Source: Solenopsis invicta
Lineage: Eukaryota > Arthropoda > Insecta > Hymenoptera > Formicidae
Assembly: GCF_016802725.1 (NCBI RefSeq)
Contig: NC_052665.1
Coordinates: 1,302,001 to 1,366,000 of the forward strand
DNA: 64,000 bases
Reading direction: 5' to 3'
The first letter of the stretch is position 1. The number at the start of each line of letters is the position of its first letter. Under the pieces are notes generated by a model, which had not been told where the DNA came from, did no database searches, and saw nothing but the letters and a program-made list of their open reading frames with translations. This document shows positions 42,695 to 55,737 of the stretch, piece by piece. The position numbers and the translations under genes are program-made.

Positions 42695-43744
42695 TTAGAA
42701 ATCTTCAAAATAGCACCCTCCCGCATCGATACATTTTTGGAGGCGATGCTTCCAGGCCTGGAAGGCATCCTGAAAGGCCTTCTCCGGGATGTCCTTTAGA
42801 GCCGATGTCACATGTGCCTGGATGTTTGTAATTGTGCCCCAATGTTTTCCTTTCAGGCCTTGTTTTAAACGAGGAAACAAAAAAAAGTCTGCGGGTGCCA
42901 GGTCGGGACTGTAGGGAGGCTGGGAAACCAATGGGGTGTGGGTCTTGGCCAGGAAATCGTTGACAACGAAGGCGCTGTGGCTTGGCGCGTTGTCATGATG
43001 CAGCTTCCACGCGTTCTTGATGTCGCTTCGGCAACGTGTGACCCTTTTTTTCAATTTTTTTAGCACTTCCAAGTAGAAAGCTGCGTTCACAGTGGTCCCT
43101 GTAGGTACGAATTCATGGTGAACAATGCCTCTGACGTCAAAGAAGACAATGAGCATGGTTTTGATTCTGGATTTGCTCATGCGTGCCTTCTTGGGGCGGG
43201 GCGACGATGGAGTGTGCCACTCTGAACTCTGTCTTTTTGTCTCCGGGTCGTACTCAAAAATCCACGACTCATCACCGGTGATAACTGAGTTTAAAAAATT
43301 AGGATCATTTTCACACATTTCCAAGAGTTCTTGGCATCGAAGCACTCGCATGTTCTTTTGTTCGTCGGTCAACACTTTAGGGACCAGTTTGGCGCACACC
43401 TTTTTCATGTTTAAATCGTCGGTTACAATACGAAAAACTGTTGTTTTCGTAATGTTAAGAGTTTCTGCTATCAATTGAAGGCTCAACCGTCTGTCAAAAT
43501 TTAAACAATCACGCACACGCGTCACATTTTCGTCAATTCGGGAGGTTGATGGACGTCCAATGCGGGGTTCGTCGGTGACTTCCTCTCGGCCCTCCTTGAA
43601 CGACTTGTGCCATCGGAAAACTTGTGATTTTGACAAGCAATCACTCCCAAAGGCCTGCTGAATTAATGGCAACGTTTCGGTGGCGGACTTTCCAAGTTTA
43701 ACGCAGAATTTGATAGCGTAACGTTGCTCCACAGTACGATCCAT
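42695..43744 (-). CDS. Mariner transposase (DD34D), intact, 349 aa
   Basis: This cut-and-paste transposase binds the element's own inverted repeats, excises it and reinserts it at TA. The N-terminal part (about 1-110) holds the paired helix-turn-helix DNA-binding region, with QVFRWHKSFKEG at 41-52 and a GRPSTSR linker at 63-69. VPKVLTDEQK at 121-130 is the counterpart of the mariner WVPHEL linker. Catalytic residues are D158 in ITGDESW, D251 in HHDNAPSHS and D286 in YSPDLAPADFF. There are 92 residues between the first two and 34 between the last two, the mariner spacing. The length is typical, there is no frameshift or stop, and the ATG at 43744 gives the conventional MDRTVEQRYAIKFC start. 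The stop is TAA at 42695-42697. Hymenopteran annotations often label such proteins SETMAR-like. The subfamily was not assigned. Confidence 0.97.
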   Translation of the reverse strand: MDRTVEQRYAIKFCVKLGKSATETLPLIQQAFGSDCLSKSQVFRWHKSFKEGREEVTDEPRIGRPSTSRIDENVTRVRDCLNFDRRLSLQLIAETLNITKTTVFRIVTDDLNMKKVCAKLVPKVLTDEQKNMRVLRCQELLEMCENDPNFLNSVITGDESWIFEYDPETKRQSSEWHTPSSPRPKKARMSKSRIKTMLIVFFDVRGIVHHEFVPTGTTVNAAFYLEVLKKLKKRVTRCRSDIKNAWKLHHDNAPSHSAFVVNDFLAKTHTPLVSQPPYSPDLAPADFFLFPRLKQGLKGKHWGTITNIQAHVTSALKDIPEKAFQDAFQAWKHRLQKCIDAGGCYFEDF

Positions 43745-43910
43745 CGCGCCGTGTTACGTTAACCTCAAACGCGGTTCACGGGAATGCACGTCCTGACTCT
43801 CCTGCTGCTCGGAAGCGACCGAGACCGGACGCATTTTGAAGCTAACACTCCCCTCCACCTTTCCCAACAGGTTAGAACACGCTGCGGTGTATCGTCGCGT
43901 CAGGAAAAAA

Positions 43911-43940
43911 TTGGTCGCATTACTTATGGAACGCACCATG
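43911..43940 (-). repeat. Mariner terminal inverted repeat, transposase 5' side
   Basis: This 30-bp end is identical in reverse complement to 42624-42653. It lies 166 bp upstream of the transposase ATG, leaving room for the element's own promoter, and is followed by TA at 43941-43942. Confidence 0.95.
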
Positions 43941-43955
43941 TATATATATATATAT

Positions 43956-46884
43956 GACGTCAAATCAATAATATATTTATTACATGCACACAGTTTGTAA
44001 TTCGGGAACGTCTATCACGCTGTACTTAAGCATCTTATTTTATACATAATCGATATTTAAATCCGACACGGATTTCATCCATATTATAAAAGTTCGACTA
44101 AACTCGTTACGCGCGCAAACTCATAATCTCATTACAAATGACGGAAATTTTTCCGCGTTTATTCCTTTCATCGCGATATGAATTTTAAAATTATTTCTCT
44201 AGTACCGTATTACTCTCGACCTTGATATCATTATGCAGGCTCATTTTCTCGTCGGATTAATTACGTGCGTCCGCTCGCGAGTCAGTTTATATGCGGAAAC
44301 GGCAGATCCGTTGGAGATCAATCGCAAGTTCGCATACCTGCGGCCACTCGGTTCAATTACAGAGAATTCCGTGAGTAAATGACTCTTATCGGATTATATC
44401 GAATCAGACAAGCTCGGCAATTATTTTATTTCGCAATTTATATTTTGACAATATTCTCACCGCCCGCGATATGAAATTCATCTGATTACTCAACGGTATT
44501 TATAAATCCTTGCAGAGTGCCTATAAATACCAATGCCGTGTGAGATTACGTCGAAAATTTTTCGCGTACAGTCGTCATCACGTAAATTCGCTTCTGCGAA
44601 ACTTGCGATTTACCGAATCTATTTATAATTTTCTTTTTTTTTTACACGGAACTATTTGGAGTGACGCAATCGTCATAACGTCTCACATGAAGCGTATTAT
44701 GCAAACGTTAGAAATATTCTATTTTTAAATAGTTTTGAACGATCGACCTTTGCTATACCCGCCGTAGCGTGTTAACCGATGGTTAACGCGTGCCCGTATC
44801 TCAATAACGTATCTGACGAGTACAGAGTTCTATTCTTGGGAGCTTTTGCATTCGTAGATAGAGAGCAAAAGAAACCGCGATCGTGCATAAAAAATTACTT
44901 CTGAAACCATATATTCAGCTTTACTTACAGATACTATTTAAAAGATAAAAACTGTTTGCCAAGGGGGGGAAAAAAAATGCGGTTGTTTCAAATGCCAGGA
45001 TGTATGATTAATTAAAAGCTCGATGCTAGAGCGCACATCAAACTACTGAACTGGATTAAAGCTATACGTTCTGCTACCATCGCATGCTAGCGTTGCATGC
45101 CATTCGTAACGTCATAAGAAGCCGGTAACATTAAAAATAGCTGCTCAATGGAGATTATGTTGGGCTAATCGTTCATCATAATTTCATTTACCTGCACTTC
45201 CTAATGATACTGTAGATATACACGCAAATACTAAAATACTTATGTATATTAAGACAACAATTTTTACAAATTTTACAGTAGACGTAATTTACCCCAGACG
45301 TAATTTACTAAAACGAATCTCTTTTGCGAATCTTGATTTCGCCGTTAGATTAATATGCGCGCCGCCCGCGCCCTGCCGATTCCGTGGGAAACTGAACCGT
45401 CGTTCGAACTAAAAAAATGCATTAAAGATATTTTTAGCCGATAGTAACGGTATTAGTTATACATTCAGCGGGGTGAGGAATGCCGGGCAGTAGCATGCAA
45501 GTAGAACAAGCCGCAAGATTCCGCCGTTCGGCACTCCATTTGTTTCGCTATAGATCGCTGGATAAGGTTTCGCTGTATGTTGCGGCTTTATTCACCAGCC
45601 GAGCGGTATACACTTTTCTACCTGTCCCACATCGGCGATGGAAGAGGGGCCGCCGAAATATATTGTGCTTCCCCACGTAGCTATGCATACGAACATTTTG
45701 TCACATTCTAGCACGGTGCAAGGACGTGACACAATTCCTGGGTAACATCGTCCTCACCACGGGCCCGGTGTATTCTTCCGTCGAGCGTAAAAACATTTTT
45801 CTTCCTGTCGATGGGTTTAATGAAAATTTTCTAAAGGCGCAGTAACGAGATTGCTGTACGTCCAATTGTCATTTGCGAAGCACTTAGCCGGGATTACGGA
45901 AAAACGGTGTATGCATACGTTTATATGCATGATGAAAATTACAAACGATTTGCTAATTGAATTAAAATATACATGTACTTTTTTTTATGTTATTTTATAC
46001 GTTGTAATTGCAGTTTGATCGTCTTTTCTGTCAAAGTCATCTTCACGATTTTTTATTTCGCCGCACGTAGTTGTGATTATATAGGAAAATTCGTGAAGAT
46101 TAAAAAGTTAACTCGTAACGTCAAATCTTATTAAAAATGTCCAATCCTTTTAAATCTTAAAATTTGTACAGTCATGTTATTACAAAATTATAAAATTCCA
46201 TTCCAGTATCTCTCTGGATTATACCGTTAAAAAAGAGAGAGAGAGAGAAAATGAAAAAAAAAAAAAACCTAGATGAGTTGACTACGAGTAAAGTTAATAG
46301 AGATAATTGAATGTACAATGATAAATTGCACTAATCAGATCATCAAATGTATTATTTGCTATGCCAGGCAACGGAGCGACACTGATACGCCATTTCCACA
46401 GGGCTGATTTCGCTATGATTGGAATCGATGGTGCTATGGGTAGGATGCGGATGTAACATATTTCTCCCGCAGTGGCATTAACTCGCAGTAGCGGGAAAGT
46501 CACGTTCGGCGGGACGCAACTGAGACAAAACTTGTCTGTCCGACTACCTCGGCAGGTAGTAGTCTCCTCTGGCGTTTCACTATTGATTCCCGTTGAGGCG
46601 CGGGGATGAAGTCTAGGGACTCGGTCGCGGGGGAGTGCAGGATAGGGTAGCGTGGCAAAGTGGATAGTAGCAGTGCCGCCGGGGGTGAGAAGAGAACGGG
46701 TCGCGGGAGGAACTCGAAGTAGGGTAGCAAGGGAGACAGGCGGTCGCAGAAGCGCGCAAGAGAAGAGCTCGGTCGCCCCAGTTGCCGCCACTAATGTCTC
46801 CTCATACTAACTACCTTCTTATCCTCTCTCCATTCTGTGCCCAGCTCAGGCCGGATGTGAGAGAAAAGGAAAGAAAGATACATG

Positions 46885-46918
<34 letters not shown>

Positions 46919-49900
46919 GGGCAGAAGGACAAGCGCAGAAGAAAGACGAGGAAAACTTGACGGGCTGAGCGGAGAAAACCTGCAGCAGTTAAGATAAAAT
47001 AGCTCGGTAGAGAGTGGACACTTTTGTCTCGGGGCGCGGGCAGATTTTTCTTTTGGCTGTAGCACGATAGGACCCCCTCTGCACGTATCACCGCCAACAG
47101 TGGGATCCGCGGACGCTGTTTATGAACGCCGATTGCCAAGGTTGGTTAATTCCCAAGGAAAAATAGCGCGCGGCCGCCGCTGCGCGAGTCGCCAGGGACT
47201 TCTTTCGCTGTTCGCGAAAAGGGAGACGGCGCGGGGCGCCTGGTAGCGCGGCATCGTCTCGTAGGATGAGAAAAACAGCTGCATGATGAAGATTGGTTGA
47301 GCCCGGATAATCAGCCGGGGCGATCTCTCTCCCGGCTTCTCCATCCCTTCTATTTTTTTCATTCTCGTACACGGCAACTCGGTACAGCTGCGAGGTTCAT
47401 TCGAGTGGCAAATTGGGCCGTTTTACCACGTGGATGATTCTGTAATCTCTATCGCCAAGGTGAGCGATAATAAGCACTGATAATAATCCCCGCCCTCGAA
47501 CGGCAGGATTTTTATAGCGAGACGCGGAAATGTCGAGAAGGAAACGACAACGTGAAATAGACACCGGATATAAAAATAACTTTTATTTCTCATCACGCCA
47601 AAGCGCCAGGTGTATATCATTAGCATTAAAATTGGATTTATTAAAAAAAAAAGTTATATTTATCAAGGAAAAAGCTAAATATAAAATTTCTCGGTAAAAT
47701 TAAAGTGAATTTGCCGCAACGGACTTCACTATACTTTTTCTTTTTCTTTTTTTTTAATTCAAAGAAATCTTTTTCAACCCTCCTTTCTAAGGATTTCGTT
47801 TTCTGACTTTACTTAACACCGAGCTTGTTGAAAAGGCGACAAACCTTACCATGATTATATATATTGCGTTAAATGTAGAAAGAAAATACTAGACAAGTCT
47901 CACGCAAATCAGATCTTTGACGGAAAATTTTGCAGATCAGAATTGACTTCGCAAATAACAATTGATGAATGCATTGCAGCATACAACCGTTGATATCGTT
48001 ATCACAATCCGATTGGTGGATTATTAATCCAAGTATTTTTCAGATTTATCTCTCGCGGAATATAAAATAAAATTATCGGACGCAGTTGCAACTGGATTCG
48101 TATTCATTTTCAGCGTGACGGCAAAATAGCGCTTGCATCGACAAAGCCGATGGGATACGCTTTGCATTGTGCGAGAATTTTTCGATATTCGCCTCGCAGT
48201 TTCTGTATGGAAATTAGTTATGTTATTCCCCCGAGATCACAAATAGCGTGTAGAGTATGAAGAAAATATATAAATAACCGAAGAACATTCGTGGTCCGGT
48301 GATCCACCTCGAAAGTTATATAATTACGAACGGCGCCGCGCAGAATTCGCGACTGACGTCGCGAAATTATTATATAGAACAGAACAAATTGAATAAATTG
48401 CTGTTGTGTGACTTACGGATTTGTAACCAATCGCGAGATTAATTCCAATATTCGTTTTGCGTTCGTATGGTTTCATCGAGTGCAAATCGCTCTACAAATT
48501 GGACTTGCGTAATCATTGCGCTGTATAAATTATTTATGACATAATATATTTCAGGGGTGGTATTAACTCGGTATATATCAACGAGAATGCGCACGTCACG
48601 TCTGAACTGGCACATTGTTTTGCGCTACGCGATTCTGTTTAAACGCGGTATAATTGATTTGCACATTGACCAAGCTGTTGCACCAAAACAACGACCTATT
48701 TTCATAATGCGTACCCTATAGGCATGGACGGATTTCACACAGGTAGCTCTCATGTCTTATGGCTATTTTCGTGTGGTAAACTCCAGCTATTAATCATCCT
48801 CGTTTCACTGAACCGTAGTCGCGTGATAGTCTGTAAAATCTTAGTTAACGTTTAATGCAGTTAAATACAACGTTGTATTTAAATGCAGGAACCCTTGTGA
48901 TGCAGTTGTACTAATCTGCATATCTTCTTCATACGTACGCGAATCGTTTCAATGACTAAAATCTTAATTAAAATAATTTAACGCAATTAATCATAACGTT
49001 CACACAATTGGCCAGGACGTTTGCATGTTAATCGATAGATTAGTGATTTAAGCCACCCCAAGAGCGAGAGAATTCGCTTTGTCATTCTTAATCCAACTAC
49101 ATTCGATTATACCTTCGCGAGAGGCATTCGCTGAGAAGGGTAAATTTAATTATGGAACTTGGTAAATACCAAACGCGAAATTTTTTATCGTCTAAATAAA
49201 TTTCATGCATTTATGCGGATGATAAAATTACTTATTCGCAAGTTCTATGCGTGTTGTACATTTTTGTAAAAGTTATATTTACGTGCAGGAAACATTATTA
49301 CGTTTTAACAACCAACGTTTTGACCCCCAGAAGATTCTCCAATGCTGAACTGATTGCATTTCATGTACGTATAGCGTCAGTTATTGTATTGCGACCAGGG
49401 CAAGGACGCGTCCTAGTCTTGGAGAGCGAGAACGTCTAAACTTGAAAACAAGGACGGCACTACAAAAAATGGATGCTCTACTATTTAATGATTCTATCGA
49501 TCGCGCAAGGGTCATTGTCAGAAGAAAAAAAAAATTATCTAGAAGTGTGAGGTCATGCCTTTTAATAGTCCACGACAACTACGTATAATGTTTCTTTACA
49601 TATTACGTTGTGTAATCATTACGAGGCTATTTTTACACGAAGCAAATAATCTGTTCGGATTTACGTGTTGAGCGTTGCAATTATTTTACCATTTACGGCA
49701 GTGACAGCAGTTTCCATCAAAACTGTGCAATTTGATTATTTATCGTTTCTACTAAATTAATAACTTGTTCGAGCTTAGGTCCCGTCATACCTAAAGTGGG
49801 ACGGAAACGATTATCTTAGCGCGACGATGTATAATGTGGTAATTAACTCGGCACTGTCCAATACCCGGCGCGGTATAAACGACGTGACGGTAAATCGAAA

Positions 49901-51787
49901 ATTGTTACCAAAACTATATGTGACATAGAACGTAGAGCGGGCGACAACATATTGTATCGACCGACGCGCTGAGAATCACGCTTGATTTGACGCGGCGAGA
50001 GCGTACCCGATAGATCGATAGCGGGGTAATCTACCAGAGGACACACAAGGATCGGGACCTTTACAGCTCCAATTAACAAACAAACCAATTTAATTAGCAT
50101 TATCAATGCAATTTCCGTACTGGCATCGGAACTAATATTGGAGGCGGCGGAGTCCGCCGATGTACGTACGTAATGTACATGATATTGGTTCGAGCGAGAG
50201 GCGACGACGAACGGACGGGCCATGTAGTAATTCTGTAATATTGTGGGTGACGGTGGTTAGCCTTAGGGGATGGGCAAACAATGACATCCGACCAACGCGG
50301 CTCGATTGTTACGCCGCCGACGCCGCGTCGGTGTTGTGAATGACGATAATGTAAATACATTATAGAATTATTTACTCGGCATTTTGCAAATTATATGTAT
50401 GCTCCGGAGATTTGCGAGAAAGAAGCAACAATACGATTAACAGGCCATTAATCATAATTAAATGTCTTCGAATGTATCGGCGCTGTTCATTTATTATCGT
50501 CGCATAGACGAATTTTACACTTTGTAAAGAAAGTCGATTTAAATGTTACATTACTCTACAGCAGGAAACTTTTTGTACTTGTGTTGAAGTCCTTGTTAAA
50601 ATTTTGTGTTGAATTTTTAGCATATCCGAATGTTAATTAGAAATAATGTGATTATGTTTATATTATACAATATTTGAATATTTTGTATTAAATTGATACT
50701 TAACATTTCTCTTAATATAACATAATTTATCTCGGTAAATGAATGAATAATGTAAAATGAAATTAATTTAATTTTAAATTCTGAGATAAATAAATAAAAT
50801 ATAAATCTACCAACATATGGCAAATGGTAATTTCACTGAAGAAATATGTTTCCGCAATGTTTCCAAATTGTGTCAAACATTTTTTTTACGTTAATTTTTT
50901 ACATTATATTTATGATACTTTTTACATATTCATCTTGTATTAAATTGACACAAATTGGGACATGCGATACACGTGTTAAATTTAACACGAATTTTCCAAC
51001 TGTGCAACATTCGGTGCCACACATAAATAATAAGCATTAGGACGTGCATGAGAAGCAATTTACACGCATCAATGTAGAATACAGTTTATTACGCCATTTA
51101 TAATATAGCATATGAATCATATATTATATATACGTATTTATACAACGTAATGATGTTAGGCAGATTTACGTAAAAATTTCTCACAAGTATTATCGCAGCA
51201 TTCGTAGAAATTATTCATTGACATGTAAAATGGCTATTAACTTCTATTGAATACGTAATGAGCCTTACTAAGCTTAATAATTGAAATGTACGAACGCATT
51301 TGCGACTAAACGAACAAGCGGTCGCGCAATTGTTCGAAAAAGCGATCGTCACGGAGATGGAAAATATGTGTGCCACAAACTCTGTAAATCTCACGCGTTC
51401 AAGCCCAGGCCACCACTCGTAATTATAGAAAAGCGTTAAGCCGCCATTATTTATTGATCAAGTTGTTAATGGATCAATAGCATTTCAGTTTTCCTCGTTT
51501 ACCGCACTGGGGTGGCGATATGCAAACCGCCAGCATTAAAATGTGCATACCGCTTGCACACGTATTACCGGAAATGGGAGTGGTAGCTGCGGCGTAATAC
51601 AGTACAAACATTTGCGCTGTTTCATACTGTCCCTCATATTTGTCAGGAACTATCGTTAAGCGACGATGTCTAATTTACTGCGTATTAACCCGCACGGTCT
51701 CCCTATAATGATCCCCTAAGAGGATTCTGTTATTCTCGAAGTATTGATTTTGACATCGTTCTTTTAAAGACGAGATATACATTGTAT
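43956..51787. other. Gene-poor sequence with a GC-rich island at 46.3-47.4 kb
   Basis: The island holds a 165-codon minus-strand frame (46294-46791, GTG start) and shorter ones in other phases, none with a known motif, plus the AC repeat. The rest is AT-rich to mixed with nothing recognisable. Confidence 0.5.
46888..46916. repeat. (AC)n microsatellite
   Basis: About 14 AC units. Confidence 0.9.
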
Positions 51788-52489
51788 CAGTGTTGCGCTT
51801 AGATAACTTAAAATTATTTAGAGATAAGATTAAATAGATTGCATGTAAACATATCTTAGATATTATAATATAATTTTAAATTATCTAGATAAAAGATAAA
51901 ATTATCGTTTTATTTAGATAATTTTAAAATACTATTACTAAATTATAATATTGAGTAAAATAATTTAGGATGTAAAAAATATATTTTTATTTATAAATCT
52001 TTATTTCATAAAAATAAGATTTTTTGCGAAATAATTGAATCCAATCGAGAATGAATTTCCCTTTTGATTTTGATCAATACGCAAGTAAAAATTAAAGTTG
52101 AAAAATATAGAGGGAATATATTTAACTCGCATTATAATGACTGTAAGAAAATTCCTTGTAAAAATTTTTCCCCTATTTGTATAGTTTTAGGAGAATATTT
52201 ATATTATGTTATTATTTTATGATCTGTGCAATCTGTTATCACTTGGAAAAATTATTATTATAATTAAATTATCTTGTTATAAATGATAACTTAGAGGTTG
52301 AAAATGCGAACACAATATTTCATATTTATTGCTGTTAACTTCGATAATATGAAGAAGATAACACTTCTTTTATTTACGATAAAAATAGAGATAATATACT
52401 TTTTAATAATCTAAATGAAGATCAAATAAAGCCATTTCTTCATCTAGATGATTATCTGAATAATTTTATATAGACAGTGGCAAACACCG
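51788..52489. mobile_element. Possible AT-rich non-autonomous element
   Basis: The left end CAGTGTTGCGCTTAGATAAC and the reverse complement of the right end, CGGTGTTTGCCACTGTCTAT, are similar, and both continue into TAAAATTATT(T/C)AGA. The interior is rich in AGATAA repeats. The flanking 8-mers do not match, so this is only a candidate for an old hAT-like element. Confidence 0.25.
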
Positions 52490-55400
52490 CGCTACACGTG
52501 TGAGAGAGCAACATCAAACATTAATTAAAAGAGAGAATATTGTTGTACATCGTGGTTTAAATTTGGTGAAAATTAAAAATGCTAAGTTTCACTGAAAATA
52601 ATCGTTTTAAAGGAGAGAATATGAAAATATGATTACTATTTTTTTAAAAATGTGGAGAGATGTGCATGACATTACAGTCGAATGAAATAAATTTGCTCGG
52701 TCGTTGCGCGCATTCATTGAACATATTCAAAGATTAAACAATTTTTTTTTTTTTTTTTACTTATATGAAAGAAGAGGGCAGAGCTGAGCGCCATTTTAAT
52801 TTCCTTTCGGTCTGCAGATTTGTTACGGATTCCCCTTTGTTCGCCAGCTGCTCCTGTGATATTTCAGAGCGCACATTATTCTATATCCCCATTTCTATGT
52901 AGAATCATCGTATGGCTATATAATCATTAGATATTACAAATTGGATCACCGCGCTACGTTAATTAACGTAAAATTTCTATAAAAATATTAGCGTATTATT
53001 AAATAATTATATTTCCGCTTTAGTCGCGAGTCAGCCTAATAATTCCAGCTACCACGTTATCTCTGCAGATTATGCATTCTCCCATGATATTGGGTGAGGC
53101 CAAGAGCCGACGTTTAAATTGGGTCGACACGATCCATGGATTTCAATATTCACACTGCGGTTAAAGATCGGGGACTAATCCGAATGCGATCGGATGCATT
53201 ACGGAGGAGGAATCGCCGTGGGTAAATCGCGCAGGGTAAGATACGTAAATGTTTGCCTGGGAGCCCGCATCGGGATGCACGCGTCTTAAGCATCGAAAGG
53301 GATGAATGTCTGAGAGGAGGGCAACTAATACATAATCCCGTCGTCGCCCGATCACACACAAGGGAGATACTCGTAGCCCGATTAAATCCCGTTAAGTCGC
53401 TCGCCATAAAAGTGACGCGCGCAATTGAATAGCAAGTAGGTTGCGTGACCAAATTACGGCAAATTACTGTCGTTCGCGTGTCATAAAACGCACGCGGCCA
53501 TTTATCGTCGTAACGACGACGTAATGCCGATAATCTTTTTCGGCGATTTCGCCATCGAGGTCGCTCAGCTCTGTAATTCAGCCTCGTCGGGTCGGCTGGC
53601 AGTTGAACAACTTCGCGTTTCCAAATTGCAAACCATCGTAAATAAGCACGCTTATCTCGTCAAGTGTCGTCGCCAAGCTCGGTGCGCTTCGCATTTCTGT
53701 GCGAATTATGGCATCGTCAAACCGAGTTTGTCCGCTTGTTAAGACGGGCATAACGACTCGGATGACATCGTATCGCGAATACCGTGCTCCAAGTACCAAG
53801 GATAATGGGTTCGCGGGAACTTTGTGTGTCGCTAAATGGAGTAATAGATGAAGATATTGACGAACGTTATACGACGGCGATATATTTATTTCGCTTTGCA
53901 TTATCCACGCGCTCTTCGCATTTGTACCGCGTCGCCCCGCTTCCGGCGCGAACATCAAGGCGCGTTAGCAGGAAACACGAGTGAAATTTCCTCTCGCGAG
54001 ACGCGAGCAAATACGTTTCGTCCGTCCGTCCGTCGTACAGACGAGATATTAAGTTGTTGAGACGAAAGTTGTGCGAGGGCTTTATAGAACCCGTAAGACT
54101 CATCAATTTCCCGGTATTTCCGATCGGTCAATCCTGCAGAGACAGCAACATCATTGCGCTGCAATCCCATTGACGGTGAAGAATGAAAACTCCGTTTAAC
54201 AATATCGCTTATTCAGGCGCGTCGGCACCGGTGCGGACTTTCTTCGCCCGTGGCGAGATGATCGATTGCACTCGCGCGCACGCGGGGGTCCCGCAGTCAA
54301 AACTGCACCATCGCGCTGGTCGATCAATATACCGTGGCCCCGTGTGTCTCGCGTTCCGCGTGACTTGCCGCGTACTTGAAAACGCGGACACACCGCGAAA
54401 GTTCGCGACACGCGCGGTGCGTGACATTCGCAGCAGCGGCGCGGCAGCGCGATGATGTGCGTGCCACCTCCGCTTTTGATTACGTCATAAAACACGACGG
54501 GACGGCGGGGCATGGTCGCATCAAGGTTGAGAGCGTATTTCTCGGGGATCGTAGCGTCTATGTCCTCTTTCGCGGCTATGTACGCGCAGCCGGTTTCTCC
54601 CGTTCATTTCGTCGCGCTGCGTCGCGTCGCGTCCGGTCGTACTTCGCGAGCAAAAGTTCTCGCTTATTCGTTCGCCGAAACAAGCGCGTAATTTCGTTAG
54701 GGAACTCGCAACGTCGGCGGTTTCACCTCGTTATACGAAAACTTTTCGCGGTCCCGTATGAAAAAGGATATAGGCGGCGCGGAACAGTCGAGCAACAGCT
54801 GCAACGACGCGGCCCGCTCGCCCGCAATAATTTTCATTTCGTGCGATTATTCGCGAATTGTTCACGGTATGCCGCGACCGCGCGCGCACGATAACGACAA
54901 AAGAGTTTCTTGCCAGTGGCAGCGGCGGCGGCTGTGGCCCTATTTGTTACCATTTGGCTCGTAACGCTCTGACAAGGCATAAATTTTCCTTTCATCCGAT
55001 ACGTCAGTTAGCGGATCGCTGTGCGAGCACGGTAACGCATGCGAGAGACCATGCGTGCGTGACTAACCACGCCACCAGATATATCTCGACCGTCGCGAGG
55101 AAGGATACGTACGAGCGTGTGGTATGAGACAAAGAGAGAGAGAGAGAGAGGAGGGGAGGGAAAAAGAGAGAGAAACGGAGAAGCAGAAGGTTACAACAAA
55201 TTGCCAATCTCAACCTTGGTAACCAACTGCTAAGAGTTTACCCGAGTTGCATCAACATTCCTTCCCGCAACAATTTCGCTACTTCAGATATGGACTCGAT
55301 GTTTCTCTTTCAGCGATTTCGCACTTGCCGCAAAGACGTAGCTGCGGCAAGCGTCATACGCGTAAGTGTGCGATACAAAATGGAAGAGCCGTGATTCGAA

Positions 55401-55580
55401 AGTCTACCGTGAACATATAACTGATTAACTGTGTCAAGGGCAATTGCTATCAGTAAGAAAACACAATTGTCGATTCTAATTAGGTGTTTTATAATTCAGT
55501 GCAAAATCGATCGATCACGACGTCACTTTGCGATGCCCCTTTTCTCGAGGCGAAGCATCGGGCGTCTTACTAATGCTTTC
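52490..55580. other. Intergenic sequence downstream of the esterase, CpG-rich at 53.1-55.2 kb
   Basis: CpG-dense block with overlapping short frames on both strands, up to 172 codons at 54376-54894 (TTG start, Arg/Ser-rich). The composition explains them. The block could be a promoter region of a neighbouring gene. No exon is called. Confidence 0.45.
55133..55174. repeat. (GA)n and purine-rich tract
   Basis: AG repeat followed by G/A-only sequence of about 40 bp in all, bounding the GC-rich block to its left. Confidence 0.85.
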
Positions 55581-55589
55581 AGTAAGGAC

Positions 55590-55595
55590 TTTATT
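55590..55595 (-). promoter_or_regulatory. Polyadenylation signal AATAAA for the esterase gene
   Basis: The minus strand reads AATAAA about 143 nt after the esterase stop codon, in AT-rich sequence. Position and consensus fit the 3' end of this transcript. No transcript data are available to confirm its use. Confidence 0.6.
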
Positions 55596-55737
55596 TAGAT
55601 ATGTATTTACAATCTTTTTATAATTTTTAACATTCCACATATCGTCGTCATATCGCAATATAAAAATGATTACGCGCCATCAGTTTGAAAATTCGATCAA
55701 TTATACATTTATATTCTCGTGGCATTGATTTAATTTG

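Larger units (their letters stand above)
42624..43940 (-). mobile_element. Complete mariner transposon, 1317 bp
   Basis: The ends are perfect 30-bp inverted repeats at 42624-42653 and 43911-43940, starting CATGGTGCGTTCCATAAGTA. Each is flanked by TA, the mariner target duplication, at 42622-42623 and 43941-43942. The element encodes one transposase on the minus strand and nothing else. It sits inside a TA microsatellite whose two halves are 42601-42623 and 43941-43955. Identical ends and an open transposase suggest recent insertion. Confidence 0.96.

Noticed and set aside
43125..43478. 117-codon plus-strand frame
   Set aside because: It is the antisense shadow of the mariner transposase.
46294..46791. 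165-codon minus-strand open frame
   Set aside because: GTG start, no known motif, and other frames are open over the same interval.
54376..54894. 172-codon plus-strand open frame
   Set aside because: It starts at TTG, is Arg/Ser-rich, overlaps other frames and lies in CpG-rich sequence where stops are rare.
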